A stretch of 64,000 bases of DNA from Flavobacterium phragmitis (GTDB lineage Bacteria > Bacteroidota > Bacteroidia > Flavobacteriales > Flavobacteriaceae), in NCBI RefSeq assembly GCF_900112575.1, contig NZ_FOMH01000003.1, positions 310,001 to 374,000 on the forward strand, written 5' to 3'. The position numbers and the translations under genes were made by a program. Positions 1 through 7,665 of this stretch are shown here, piece by piece. Each line of letters opens with the position of its first letter. The first letter of the stretch is position 1. The notes beneath the pieces are model-generated. The model was not told where the DNA came from and searched no databases. It was given only the letters and a program-made list of their open reading frames with translations.

Positions 1-399
1 GGTTTATCGATGGATTTTCAAGATTATGCATGGAAAGATATTGCAGATTGTCATATGAAAGAAGGCATCATTGGCGCTACGTTTTCAATGAAAACAATAC
101 GTGGCACTATGAATATGCTTGATTATTTGCCAAAAGCCCAAGCTAGAAAACTTTATCAATTTGCACAGCAAAAAGAAGAGGAAATGATTATTTACAGACG
201 AGAACATGACCTAGAAACCAAAAGAGCAATTGCAGGAGGTGGAATTACGGTAAACGCTGGCTTGCCAACTTCTCAAAATCAGGAACCAAAAGAAGATCCT
301 TTAGAGACACTTCAAAAATTAAAAAAACTGCTCGAGAGTGAAATTATCTCACAAACTGAATTTGATAATAAAAAAACAGAAATTTTATCTAAAATGTAA
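1..399 (+). CDS. PH-like/SHOCT-domain protein, 3' part
   Basis: The reading frame is open to the first base of the window (Gly-Leu-Ser precede the first Met at 10), so the gene very probably starts upstream and only its C-terminal part is here. Residues 1-55 resemble the end of a YokE-like bacterial PH domain (WKDIADCHMKEGIIGATF). They are followed by a charged helix and, in the last 30 residues, a SHOCT-type short helical hairpin (LKKLLESEIISQTEFDNKK). SHOCT domains usually sit at protein ends and are thought to mediate oligomerisation. The stop is 3 nt before the broken TM2 gene, so the two were probably co-transcribed. The family assignment is by pattern only. Confidence 0.6.
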   Translation, partial: GLSMDFQDYAWKDIADCHMKEGIIGATFSMKTIRGTMNMLDYLPKAQARKLYQFAQQKEEEMIIYRREHDLETKRAIAGGGITVNAGLPTSQNQEPKEDPLETLQKLKKLLESEIISQTEFDNKKTEILSKM

Positions 400-402
400 A
401 TT

Positions 403-612
403 ATGAAAAGTAAAGCAACCGCAACAATTTTGGCTCTCTTTTTTGGAGGAATTGGAATCCATAAATTTTACTTAGGGTAATCCGTACAAGGCATCTTTTA
501 TTTATTATTCTGCTGGACATTGATTCCAAGCCTATTAGCCTTGATTCAATTCATTGGATTATTATTAATGTCTGATCATTCTTTTAATGTCAAGTACAAT
601 AATGGTTTTTAG
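403..612 (+). pseudogene. TM2-domain membrane protein with a premature stop
   Basis: The frame starting at ATG 403 encodes the start of a TM2 domain (ALFFGGIGIHKFYLG) and then meets TAA at 478-480. The same frame continues open to TAG at 610-612 and encodes the rest of a normal TM2 domain (SVQGIFYLLFCWTLIPSLLA, then a second hydrophobic helix and a SFNVKYN-like tail). Relatives usually have Gln or another residue at the stop position, so a single CAA-to-TAA change would explain it. Without the stop the product would be about 69 residues, normal for a small TM2 protein. No second reading frame change is seen, which suggests a recent mutation, a sequencing error or readthrough. Confidence 0.8.
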
Positions 613-647
613 AAAACAAGAAAGCTTTTAATTAGATTATACTTTTT

Positions 648-678
648 AAAGCTCCTAGCAGGAGCTTTATTTTTTTTG
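648..678 (+). terminator. Rho-independent terminator
   Basis: The 8-bp stem AAAGCTCC/GGAGCTTT (648-655 and 661-668) closes a 5-nt loop and is followed by a T-run. It ends the transcript of the PH/SHOCT gene and the broken TM2 gene. The rest of 679-838 holds no gene that I can support, only a loose inverted repeat ACGGGAT/ATCCCGT at about 719-753. Confidence 0.85.
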
Positions 679-838
679 ATATTCCTGATTTAAAACATTA
701 TCTAAATATAGACGCCCTACGGGATGATAATTGATAAACAACAAAAAAATCCCGTATATGTACTCATTTTAGAGAATCTAATTCTAATTAGATTTATCAA
801 AGTAAAATGCTATCTCCAACCAAACACCCAAAACGCCT

Positions 839-1249
839 ATGCAAAAAAACTACCTCATCTTACTTTTTGTATCTATACTTTTTTCCTGCAAACATCCAGA
901 TGCTCCTCCACCATCAACAGAAATAAATTCATTTTATAAACCTGTAATTACTGCAGATGATCGTAAAACAATAACTCCGGAAGAAGCCAAAACCTATCAT
1001 GTAAATACAACTTATAAGTACAAATACAGAACGGGAAATCCTGGACACTATAAATACAATTATGATGTAAAAGGAATAAATACAACTGGAGACTCGGTTT
1101 TTGGGAATATAATTGTTCAAGGAAAATATGGAGCCGGAATTTTAATTGATAGTATTGCCGAAACAGAAATAAATACCGAATGGATTGCTCACGGAAAACT
1201 AAAAGCTCTTGATAAACATGGAAATGAATACCATTTAATTGTTAAATAA
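839..1249 (+). CDS. Hypothetical lipoprotein
   Basis: This 136-residue protein has a clear type II signal peptide with lipobox LFSC, and the predicted lipidated Cys is residue 17. A proline-rich linker (PPPS) follows, then a beta-rich region with YKYKYRTGNPGHYKYNYDV and a segment about a compartment or variant (GDSVFGNIIVQGKYGAG). I do not recognise a named domain. It is likely surface- or periplasm-facing and lipid-anchored. The next gene starts 9 nt downstream on the same strand, so they probably form a two-gene unit. Confidence 0.7.
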   Translation: MQKNYLILLFVSILFSCKHPDAPPPSTEINSFYKPVITADDRKTITPEEAKTYHVNTTYKYKYRTGNPGHYKYNYDVKGINTTGDSVFGNIIVQGKYGAGILIDSIAETEINTEWIAHGKLKALDKHGNEYHLIVK

Positions 1250-1258
1250 AATTATATA

Positions 1259-1468
1259 ATGAAATATACTTTACTCTTACTAATTGTTTTTTCAAGCTCT
1301 TTCAAACCACCTGAAACTAATGTTTATATCTGTGGTTCGACTGGTGCAAAAAAATATCATTATAATGAAAATTGTCGCGGACTTCGTTCTTGTCGTAGCG
1401 AAACGGTAAAAACATCGCTCAAACAAGCTAAAGGTTTGGGTTTATCACTTTGCGGATGGGAAGATTAA
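1259..1468 (+). CDS. Small cysteine-rich exported hypothetical protein
   Basis: This 69-residue product has a hydrophobic N-terminus (signal peptide or anchor, residues 1-16) and a compact domain with the pattern VYICGSTGAKKYHYNENCRG, LRSCRSETV and LGLSLCGW. The His/Cys spacing (YHxxxxCRGL, then Cys, then LCGW) recalls small DNA/metal-binding-like modules found in many flavobacterial hypothetical proteins and in nuclease-linked tails, but I cannot assign a function. The four cysteines could bind a metal or form disulfides. It follows the lipoprotein gene by 9 nt. Confidence 0.65.
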   Translation: MKYTLLLLIVFSSSFKPPETNVYICGSTGAKKYHYNENCRGLRSCRSETVKTSLKQAKGLGLSLCGWED

Positions 1469-1678
1469 TTCTTCTCATTTTTTACATTTAATTATTTGAT
1501 AATAATCACTTTACAATAAATTCACATTGGTTTTATTAATTTGATATAAAACTAATCGTTATGAAATTCTTTAATCTAAATTTTCTGGTATCATTCAAAG
1601 AATGGCTTTTTTTAAGAGCTATGCAATCTTCTTTCCTACACTAATAGAAACGTTTAAAAACAAGGAAAGTCTTATTGA

Positions 1679-3031
1679 ATGAATAAAATTGAAAACTCAT
1701 TTTTGAACAAAAACCAATTTGGGGAAGATTTCTTGTGGGGTGTTTCAACCGCCGCTTTCCAAATTGAGGGAGCGCATGATTCTGACGGAAAAGGTTCTTC
1801 TATCTGGGATGTTTTTACTTCTCAAAAAGGAAAAATAAAAAACGGTGATCATGCCTTAACTGCTTGCGATTTCTACAACTCTTATCAAGATGATATCGAT
1901 TTGATTCGGGAATTAAATATTCCAAATTTCAGATTCTCTATCAGCTGGCCTAGAATTATGCCAACTGGAATCCATCCTATAAATCAGGCCGGAATCGATT
2001 ACTACAATAAAATCATAGATTCTCTTCTTGCTTCGGAAATCGAACCTTGGATAACGCTTTATCATTGGGACTTACCGCATGAACTAGAATTAAAAGGAGG
2101 CTGGACGAACCGGGAATCGGTTTCTTGGTTTTCAGAATATGTAGAAGTTTGTGTACAGTATTTTGGCGACCGTGTCAAAAACTGGATGGTAATCAACGAA
2201 CCTTCTGTATTTACTGGTGCGGGTTATTTTTTAGGCATTCATGCACCTGGGAAAAAAGGAATTACCAATTACTTAAAAGCCATGCACCACGTAACTTTAG
2301 CAACAGCTGCAGGTGCAAAAATTATCCGAAACAGAATTCCTAGTGCGAATATCGGAACCACGTTTTCTTGCACGCATATCGAACCTGCAACAGAAAGCGC
2401 AAAAGATGTTGAAGCCGCAAAACGAGTAGACACTTTATTGAACAGAACTTTTATAGAACCTATTTTAGGATTGGGCTATCCGCAGAAAGATCTTCCTGTT
2501 CTTAAAAAACTCAACAACTATATTTTAGGAGACGATTTAGACAATCTTGCATTCGATTTTGATTTTATTGGTCTTCAATGTTACACGCGTGAGGTGGTAA
2601 AATCGGCAATGTTGATTCCGTATATTGGTGCCGAATTGGTAAGCGCCGAAAAACGGAATGTAATTGCTACAGAAATGGGCTGGGAAGTCTATCCGCCAGC
2701 ATTATATCATGTGCTTAAAAAATTCAATGAATATAAAGGAATCCGAAAAATTATAATCACTGAAAACGGCGCTGCTTTTCCAGATACGGTAACCAACGGA
2801 AAAGTATTCGACATCAAACGAACTCATTATATTCAAGATCATCTAGAACAGATTTTAAAAGCCAGAAATGAAGGCTTAAATGTGGAGGGTTACTTTGTCT
2901 GGAGTCTAACCGATAACTTCGAGTGGGCAGAAGGTTATAATGCCCGTTTCGGATTAATTCATGTGGATTTTGAAACGCAAAAACGAACTATTAAAAATTC
3001 AGGATTGTGGTTTAAAGACTTTTTATCTTAA
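1679..3031 (+). CDS. GH1 family beta-glucosidase
   Basis: This 450-residue protein covers a full glycoside hydrolase family 1 TIM barrel. The N-terminal signature FLWGVSTAAFQIEGA is at residues 18-32. The acid/base glutamate lies in MVINEPSV (E174) and the nucleophile in IITENGAA (E362). The C-terminal aglycone-site region WSLTDNFEWAEGYNARFGL is also present. The enzyme hydrolyses beta-linked glucosides or related disaccharides with retention. There is no signal peptide, so it should act in the cytoplasm on imported sugars. It is monocistronic, with a bidirectional terminator 20 nt downstream. No sugar transporter or regulator is adjacent, so the natural substrate cannot be inferred. Confidence 0.95.
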   Translation: MNKIENSFLNKNQFGEDFLWGVSTAAFQIEGAHDSDGKGSSIWDVFTSQKGKIKNGDHALTACDFYNSYQDDIDLIRELNIPNFRFSISWPRIMPTGIHPINQAGIDYYNKIIDSLLASEIEPWITLYHWDLPHELELKGGWTNRESVSWFSEYVEVCVQYFGDRVKNWMVINEPSVFTGAGYFLGIHAPGKKGITNYLKAMHHVTLATAAGAKIIRNRIPSANIGTTFSCTHIEPATESAKDVEAAKRVDTLLNRTFIEPILGLGYPQKDLPVLKKLNNYILGDDLDNLAFDFDFIGLQCYTREVVKSAMLIPYIGAELVSAEKRNVIATEMGWEVYPPALYHVLKKFNEYKGIRKIIITENGAAFPDTVTNGKVFDIKRTHYIQDHLEQILKARNEGLNVEGYFVWSLTDNFEWAEGYNARFGLIHVDFETQKRTIKNSGLWFKDFLS

Positions 3032-3050
3032 GACTAATTCCTAACATTAT

Positions 3051-3089
3051 AAAAGGCTTTCACATTTTACTTGTGAAAGCCTTTTTTTT
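3051..3089. terminator. Bidirectional terminator between convergent genes
   Basis: A 14-bp perfect stem (AAAAGGCTTTCACA at 3051-3064, TGTGAAAGCCTTTT at 3072-3085) with a short loop has T-runs on both strands. It serves the beta-glucosidase on + and can also end the lipoprotein gene on -. Confidence 0.9.
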
Positions 3090-3112
3090 GAATCAAACAG
3101 CATCAAATGGAT

Positions 3113-3478
3113 TTAACGCAGTCTGTATTTATAATTTTGCTTTAAAATCCCAATATGAACTTTGCCATTATTTTTTAAATGAGCAGTTACAAGAACATAT
3201 TTTTCTTCTGGATACTTAATATCATAGCTAAATGCAGTGTCTTTTACTTTTATTTGAAGCGTGTGTTTTCCATCATCTGATACAGACAATGCTGTTGTTT
3301 CATAAGTAGGCATTGCTTCTGTTGCTTTTAAATTGATATCCTTTACTTTTTTGTTGTCCAAAAGTATTTCGAGTTTTAAGTTGTCTAATTTCATGTCGGT
3401 TGGCTGTTCAAAAGACACCACATATTTTTTACATCCGAAAATGCAAAAAACAATCAATAGAGATAAAAGCTTTCTCAT
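3113..3478 (-). CDS. Hypothetical lipoprotein
   Basis: This 121-residue protein has a lipoprotein signal peptide (lipobox IFGC, Cys16) and a small all-beta domain with alternating strands (KLEILLDNKKVKDINLKA, KHTLQIKVKDTAFSYDI). The strand pattern is like an immunoglobulin-like fold, but no family is recognised. It is convergent with the beta-glucosidase gene and shares its terminator. The 335 bases upstream (3479-3813) hold its leader and no other gene that I can support. Confidence 0.7.
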   Translation of the reverse strand: MRKLLSLLIVFCIFGCKKYVVSFEQPTDMKLDNLKLEILLDNKKVKDINLKATEAMPTYETTALSVSDDGKHTLQIKVKDTAFSYDIKYPEEKYVLVTAHLKNNGKVHIGILKQNYKYRLR

Positions 3479-3813
3479 AAAAAATGGTTTTTTATTTTTA
3501 TAAATATAAATAATTTTATTTCATGAATGCAATCTAAATACCTGCTAAATTTTCTTCAAAGTCCGATTCGAAACACCATCAAATTCCAAGAAAAAAAATC
3601 AGTATTTTCAGTAAAAAAAATCGATTAATTTATTGATTTTATTAGGTTTAACGGTATTTTTTTCTTATCTTTATAGTGTAAATAACAGTAAATATATGCC
3701 GAAAACTACACTTTTTAAAAGCCAAAATTACACCTCAAAAAATGATTCTTTTTACGACTTCAAGTATTTCATTTTTTCAAATGCTTCTTCATTTCATTCC
3801 GAAATTATTCAAC

Positions 3814-4443
3814 CTAATCTTTTTTCTGCACAAAGTATAAACAAGCAGAAGAAACTAGAGCAACTGCTCCAATCGCAATCGTAATTATTTTACGAGGATA
3901 TATTTTCTGAACCATTCTTTTAGAAAATAAGTCTTTAAAATTAAATGAAAGATTTTCTTTTTTGGAAAATTCTTTTGACTCTTCATGTTCAGTATTCACC
4001 AAAACTCTTTTTTCTATGTCATTATTTTCTATTTCAAAATTTAAATTTTCATTGACACTTTCAATTTGTTTTGCTAAATCAATTCTGCACTTTTCATTAA
4101 ATTTTTTAAAAGGCCGAGGTTGAAAATCGACTATAACTGCCGCAAGATTTATAGCATCAATATTCGAAGGATCTGTTTCACCTTTAAAGAAAGTTTCAAT
4201 TGGTCTAAATTTATCTTTTTGCTCCTTAAACTTATTCTTTTTAGAGTGATCAAAATCTAAACAAAACAGATTTTTAAAAACATTTAAATCGTCTTGAGTT
4301 GGCTTGTTTTCATAAATAAGCCAGCATAAATCGCGGAGTTTTCCGCGGGAAGGGCTGTGCAAATAATCAAAGTATTCTCCTTCTCTTTCGAGTTCGTATT
4401 TAATTTTAATTGCCTTTTTATATTCTTCTAATGTGTTATTCAT
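3814..4443 (-). CDS. Hypothetical C-terminally anchored protein, possibly truncated
   Basis: I chose the internal start MNNTLEEYKKAIKIKYE at 4443 (209 residues); an upstream Met at 4464 is possible. The N-terminal 110 residues form a soluble helical domain with KLRDLCWLIYENKP, FKEQKDKFRPIETFFKGETD and NLAAVIVDFQPRPF. A variable charged linker leads to one membrane helix near the C-terminus (IITIAIGAVALVSSACLYFV), followed only by QKKD. As I recall them, related flavobacterial proteins continue past this helix with an extracytoplasmic domain starting near a CMQW motif. No such continuation was found in the other frames downstream, so this copy may have lost its tail. Confidence 0.55.
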   Translation of the reverse strand: MNNTLEEYKKAIKIKYELEREGEYFDYLHSPSRGKLRDLCWLIYENKPTQDDLNVFKNLFCLDFDHSKKNKFKEQKDKFRPIETFFKGETDPSNIDAINLAAVIVDFQPRPFKKFNEKCRIDLAKQIESVNENLNFEIENNDIEKRVLVNTEHEESKEFSKKENLSFNFKDLFSKRMVQKIYPRKIITIAIGAVALVSSACLYFVQKKD

Positions 4444-4977
4444 CTTCGCTTTTTTAGGAACCACTTTAAACTGTCTATTTTTCTTTTAACAAAACACTTT
4501 TATATGCCATCAAACACTTTCAAGTTTTATTCCAATTTCTGTTTTATTTCTACATTTTTTTTAAACTCTTCAGCCAACTTTTTGAAGGCTTTTTGCATCT
4601 ATACTATTATAAAGATTCGTCTAAAATTAAATAGTATTTAATAAAAAACAGGCATTGCATTTTTACATTATTGGGAATTTGCGGGAATCTCTGGGAAACG
4701 CGGGAATTCTGGGAATTCCTTATCTACAGTGGTCTAAAAGTGCCTTTCCTTTGCATCAGAAATTAGTTCAAGTTTTGTCTGCAGACTAAAACAAATATAT
4801 AAAACTAGTTCTAATTCACATTGTGGAAAACCGTAAGACCAGGTTTATTCGGGAAGTATAAATTACGTCTTACAGTTCTACACAGTTACTTCCCCAAAAA
4901 CAATTTGGTGTCGCCAAAACAAACTCTGGATCATTCCGGACAGCCACACCTATGTCTAATTTCTAAATCAAATCAAA
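4444..4977 (+). promoter_or_regulatory. Repeat-bearing, structured leader before the lipoprotein/TPR-kinase genes
   Basis: No gene is seen in this 534-bp stretch. Five GGGAA boxes occur at 4673, 4683, 4693, 4702 and 4711, spaced 9-10 bp, i.e. on one helix face. Further on, two inverted repeats interleave: GTAAGAC 4833-4839 with GTCTTAC 4867-4873, and GGGAAGTA 4851-4858 with TACTTCCC 4887-4894. This is the order of an H-type pseudoknot. Two small hairpins follow: TTTGG/CCAAA at 4904-4918 and TCTGGA/TCCGGA at 4925-4940. The start codon is at 4978. That this is a regulatory RNA leader is inference. Confidence 0.5.
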
Positions 4978-5184
4978 ATGAAAAAATTAATACTATTTAT
5001 CGCTTTTGCGTTATTGTTCACTATATTTTCTTGTACTCCAGATGAGTACGAGACTCAAACAACAAAGAAGGTTGAAAAACCTATTGATAGGATAAAGGCT
5101 GTTCCTGATGATGGTCCTGGTGATAAAGGTACAGGTACAGGTACAGGTACAGGAACACCTCCTCCTCCACCTCCAGTTATTTAA
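4978..5184 (+). CDS. Small lipoprotein with a Gly-Thr repeat and poly-Pro tail
   Basis: This 68-residue protein has a lipoprotein signal (lipobox TIFSC, Cys19), a short acidic and polar stretch (DRIKAVPDDGPGDK), then a (Gly-Thr)n run and six prolines ending PVI. The GT run is encoded by tandem 6-bp GGTACA units at about 5129-5155, so unit gain or loss would change its length in frame. There is no folded domain. It lies directly upstream of the TPR-kinase gene (52 nt) and behind the structured leader, so it may be an accessory or signal peptide for that kinase. That link is inferred from position only. Confidence 0.6.
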   Translation: MKKLILFIAFALLFTIFSCTPDEYETQTTKKVEKPIDRIKAVPDDGPGDKGTGTGTGTGTPPPPPPVI

Positions 5185-5236
5185 ATATATATTTTTATAT
5201 CTAATTAATTACTATTTTCGGGGAAAGTAAATTTAT

Positions 5237-6970
5237 ATGTTACGGTCCCCGTTTTTTTATTTTATTATAGTACTTTTTCTTTTCTCATGCGAAGAAAAAA
5301 AGACTATTAATCCTAAAACAGAATCTATACAAAAAGAGGCTTTTGCACTGCGAGATGAAGCTATTAAAAGCATTGAAGAACAAAACTTTAACACCGCTTT
5401 ATATCAGTTCAATAAGTCAAAGGCTCTTTTTGAAACTCTAAAAGACAGTGCCAACATTTCATATATACTTCTTCAAATCGCAGTTATTCAGCAAACTAAT
5501 GGAGACTACTATGGCAGTAAAGAAACAATGACTGAAGCATTGCAATACACTAAAAACAAACTTTATTCCGCTGACATAAATAACAGACTAGGAATTGCTG
5601 ACAAAGAGCTTTCACTCTATGAAAGTGCTATTTCTTATTATAAAGAAGCATTAAGTGAATTTGAAGACCCTCTAATAAAGCATGCTCCTTTACAAAATAT
5701 CGCAGCTGTATACATTCAACAAAAAAAATACGATAAAGCAATCCCCATCTTAGATTCTCTTTTAGGTTCTCTCTCAAAGAGAGGTTTAAAGGAAAGAGCT
5801 TTACCTAGTGACAAATCTATACTTCTTGATAATTTAGGTTATGCCTATTTTAAAAATGGACTAGACGAAAAAGGATTTAATTTAATGAACGAAGGATTCC
5901 AGATAAGAATTGAAACTAAAGATACTTATGGAAGCATAGAAAGTTACCTTCACCTAGCAGATTACTATTCGAAAAAAAATCTTCAAAAATCAGATGAAAA
6001 CGCTCTTGCCGCTTACAATATTTCCACAAAACTAAATAGTGTAGATGAAAGATTAGAAGCTCTGCAAATTTTAATCTCAAATAATCACAGCGCAAATACT
6101 TCCAAATATACCCAAAAGTATTTTACACTAAATGACAGTATTATCAAGATTAGAAACAACTTCAAAAATAAGTTTGCTAAAATCAAATACGATTCCAAAA
6201 AAGAAAAAGACGAAAACGAAAAACTCCGTTTAGAAAAAGCTGAAAACGAATTATCGTTACAAAAAGCCAGCTATATGCGTATTGTATTTGTTATTGTTTT
6301 TGTTTTTTTAGTGGTTTTAATTGCGATTCTAATTCGTTATTATAAAAACAAAAACAAGGCTATCGAATTAAAAACGTCATACGATACCGAAACCCGAATT
6401 GCAAAAAAAATCCACGATGAATTAGCCAATGACGTATTTAATGTAATCGCTTTTGCCGAATCCCAGCCTTTAAGCGCCGAAAATTCGAAAGAGAATCTAC
6501 TGCAAAAACTAGATGACATTTACGGCCGTGTGAGAGGAATTTCTAGAGAAAACAACAGTATCGATACTGGGGCAAATTTTACACGAAGCATCAAAGAAAT
6601 GCTTTCTGTGTACAACACCCGCGAAAGAAACATTATCGTAACCAATTTGGAAGAAATGAACTGGGAATCGATTGACGATATGAAGAAGATTACCATCAGC
6701 CGAATTTTACAGGAACTAATGGTAAATATGAAAAAACACAGCAAAGCAAACCTTGTGGTCATAAAATTTGAAAGCGATCTAAAATCAATCCTAATTAGTT
6801 ATATGGACAATGGTGTGGGCTGTGAAAAAAGCACTATTGTAAAAAATGGTCTTCAAAATATGGTAAACCGTCTTCTGGCAGTAAACGGAACTATCGATAT
6901 TGACACGGAACCTGAAAAAGGATTTAGAGTCAAAATAATCATTCCGGAACAAACACAGATTAAAGTTTAA
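5237..6970 (+). CDS. TPR-domain sensor histidine kinase (orphan)
   Basis: This 577-residue protein has an N-terminal signal with a lipobox-like LFSC (Cys18) and several tetratricopeptide repeats (about 50-300) predicted outside the cytoplasm. A coiled coil (315-345) and one membrane helix (about 348-368) follow, then a cytoplasmic kinase. The kinase is of the DesK/NarX type: the H-box reads ETRIAKKIHDELANDVFN with His393. The HATPase has an N-box-like ELMVNMKKHSKA, DNGVGC and NGLQNMVNR. No response regulator is adjacent. In flavobacteria such kinases usually pair with a LuxR-type regulator, here presumably encoded elsewhere. A terminator follows immediately. Confidence 0.85.
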   Translation: MLRSPFFYFIIVLFLFSCEEKKTINPKTESIQKEAFALRDEAIKSIEEQNFNTALYQFNKSKALFETLKDSANISYILLQIAVIQQTNGDYYGSKETMTEALQYTKNKLYSADINNRLGIADKELSLYESAISYYKEALSEFEDPLIKHAPLQNIAAVYIQQKKYDKAIPILDSLLGSLSKRGLKERALPSDKSILLDNLGYAYFKNGLDEKGFNLMNEGFQIRIETKDTYGSIESYLHLADYYSKKNLQKSDENALAAYNISTKLNSVDERLEALQILISNNHSANTSKYTQKYFTLNDSIIKIRNNFKNKFAKIKYDSKKEKDENEKLRLEKAENELSLQKASYMRIVFVIVFVFLVVLIAILIRYYKNKNKAIELKTSYDTETRIAKKIHDELANDVFNVIAFAESQPLSAENSKENLLQKLDDIYGRVRGISRENNSIDTGANFTRSIKEMLSVYNTRERNIIVTNLEEMNWESIDDMKKITISRILQELMVNMKKHSKANLVVIKFESDLKSILISYMDNGVGCEKSTIVKNGLQNMVNRLLAVNGTIDIDTEPEKGFRVKIIIPEQTQIKV

Positions 6971-6973
6971 AAT

Positions 6974-7008
6974 AAAAAGCCTTTCAGAATACTCCGAAAG
7001 GCTTTTCT
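6974..7008. terminator. Bidirectional terminator
   Basis: The 11-bp stem AAAAGCCTTTC (6975-6985) / GAAAGGCTTTT (6996-7006) is flanked by A- and T-rich sequence. It lies between the kinase gene (+) and the nucleotidase gene (-). Confidence 0.85.
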
Positions 7009-7043
7009 CTTCAAAAAACAATAAAATTATAACCTTTTTAAGC

Positions 7044-7577
7044 TTATAATGTTTCGTTTAAAACGGCAACTGCCTCTTTCCAGTTATTCACTCGTAAATG
7101 ATGGGTTTGGTTGATATTATGAAATGCTGTAAACATAATGGGTTTTCCAATACAATAATCCAGATTTTTACAATGATCATCAATCAGATAATCGGTTTTA
7201 ATGATTCTTTTACTGCCACATAAAACAATATTTTCCCATTTAATAAAAGGAAAATGTTCGCCCAGCCAAGCTACTTTTTCAGCCAACGAAAGCGGAAATT
7301 CCGTCGCTGCCGAAACAATAAAAATCTCAAAATTCTTTTGTAATTCGCGTACACTTTCAACCGCATCGGGCATTACAGGTAATGTTCTGAAGAAATTATC
7401 TTTATTTAATATTTCAATCAACAAATCCCTTCCGTTAAAAGCTTCCTCTTCGCTTAATCCTTGAATACTTTCTTTTGTAAGAGTAGTTCCGTATGCTGCA
7501 TTATAATGGTCAATTATCTGTAATTCTACATCGGCCAGTACGCCATCCATATCTATTGCAATTGTTTTCTTATTCAT
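7044..7577 (-). CDS. 5'(3')-deoxyribonucleotidase-like HAD phosphatase
   Basis: I place the start at 7577 (MNKKTIAIDMDGVLAD); an in-frame upstream extension to 7664 would run into the promoter of the divergent gene. The 177-residue protein is a HAD-superfamily phosphatase. Motif I is DMDGVLAD with catalytic Asp9/Asp11, then comes IVSAATEFP (motif II), a Lys/Arg region CGSKRIIKTD, and the acidic motif YLIDDH. Length and motifs fit the NT5C family of deoxyribonucleotidases, which dephosphorylate dNMPs and so limit dNTP pools. It is transcribed divergently from the DeoR regulator, which may control it. Confidence 0.85.
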   Translation of the reverse strand: MNKKTIAIDMDGVLADVELQIIDHYNAAYGTTLTKESIQGLSEEEAFNGRDLLIEILNKDNFFRTLPVMPDAVESVRELQKNFEIFIVSAATEFPLSLAEKVAWLGEHFPFIKWENIVLCGSKRIIKTDYLIDDHCKNLDYCIGKPIMFTAFHNINQTHHLRVNNWKEAVAVLNETL

Positions 7578-7603
7578 TGTAAAATTATTTTGCGGTAAAA
7601 TTA

Positions 7604-7665
7604 TGCAAAAATTGCAAAATATTGCAGTTTTTAACTTATTTTTGCAATATAAAACCGCAAACAAA
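7604..7665 (+). promoter_or_regulatory. Promoter and repeated TGCAA/TTGCA operator of the DeoR gene
   Basis: A -7 box TATTTTTG at 7637-7644 is preceded by TTG at 7612-7614, 22 bp upstream, matching the Bacteroidota promoter pattern. The same stretch holds TGCAA and TTGCA half-sites arranged as inverted pairs (about 7604-7626). They overlap the -33 region and lie between the divergent nucleotidase and DeoR genes. An autoregulatory DeoR operator is a reasonable inference. Confidence 0.6.

Noticed and set aside
724..939. 71-codon frame overlapping the start of the lipoprotein gene
   Set aside because: Overlaps the signal peptide of the gene at 839 in another frame and has no domain or start context.
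1561..1644. 27-codon frame upstream of the beta-glucosidase
   Set aside because: Too short and without a recognisable promoter, Trp/regulatory codons or hairpin, so a leader peptide cannot be supported.
3633..3884. Open frame of 83 codons (or 62 from ATG 3696) on +, with a TATCTTTA box before it
   Set aside because: Composition is low-complexity and AT-driven, it overlaps the end of the minus-strand gene, and nothing in it resembles a protein domain.
4821..5045. 74-codon frame overlapping the leader of the small lipoprotein
   Set aside because: It runs through the inverted repeats and out of frame into the lipoprotein gene; no coding signal.
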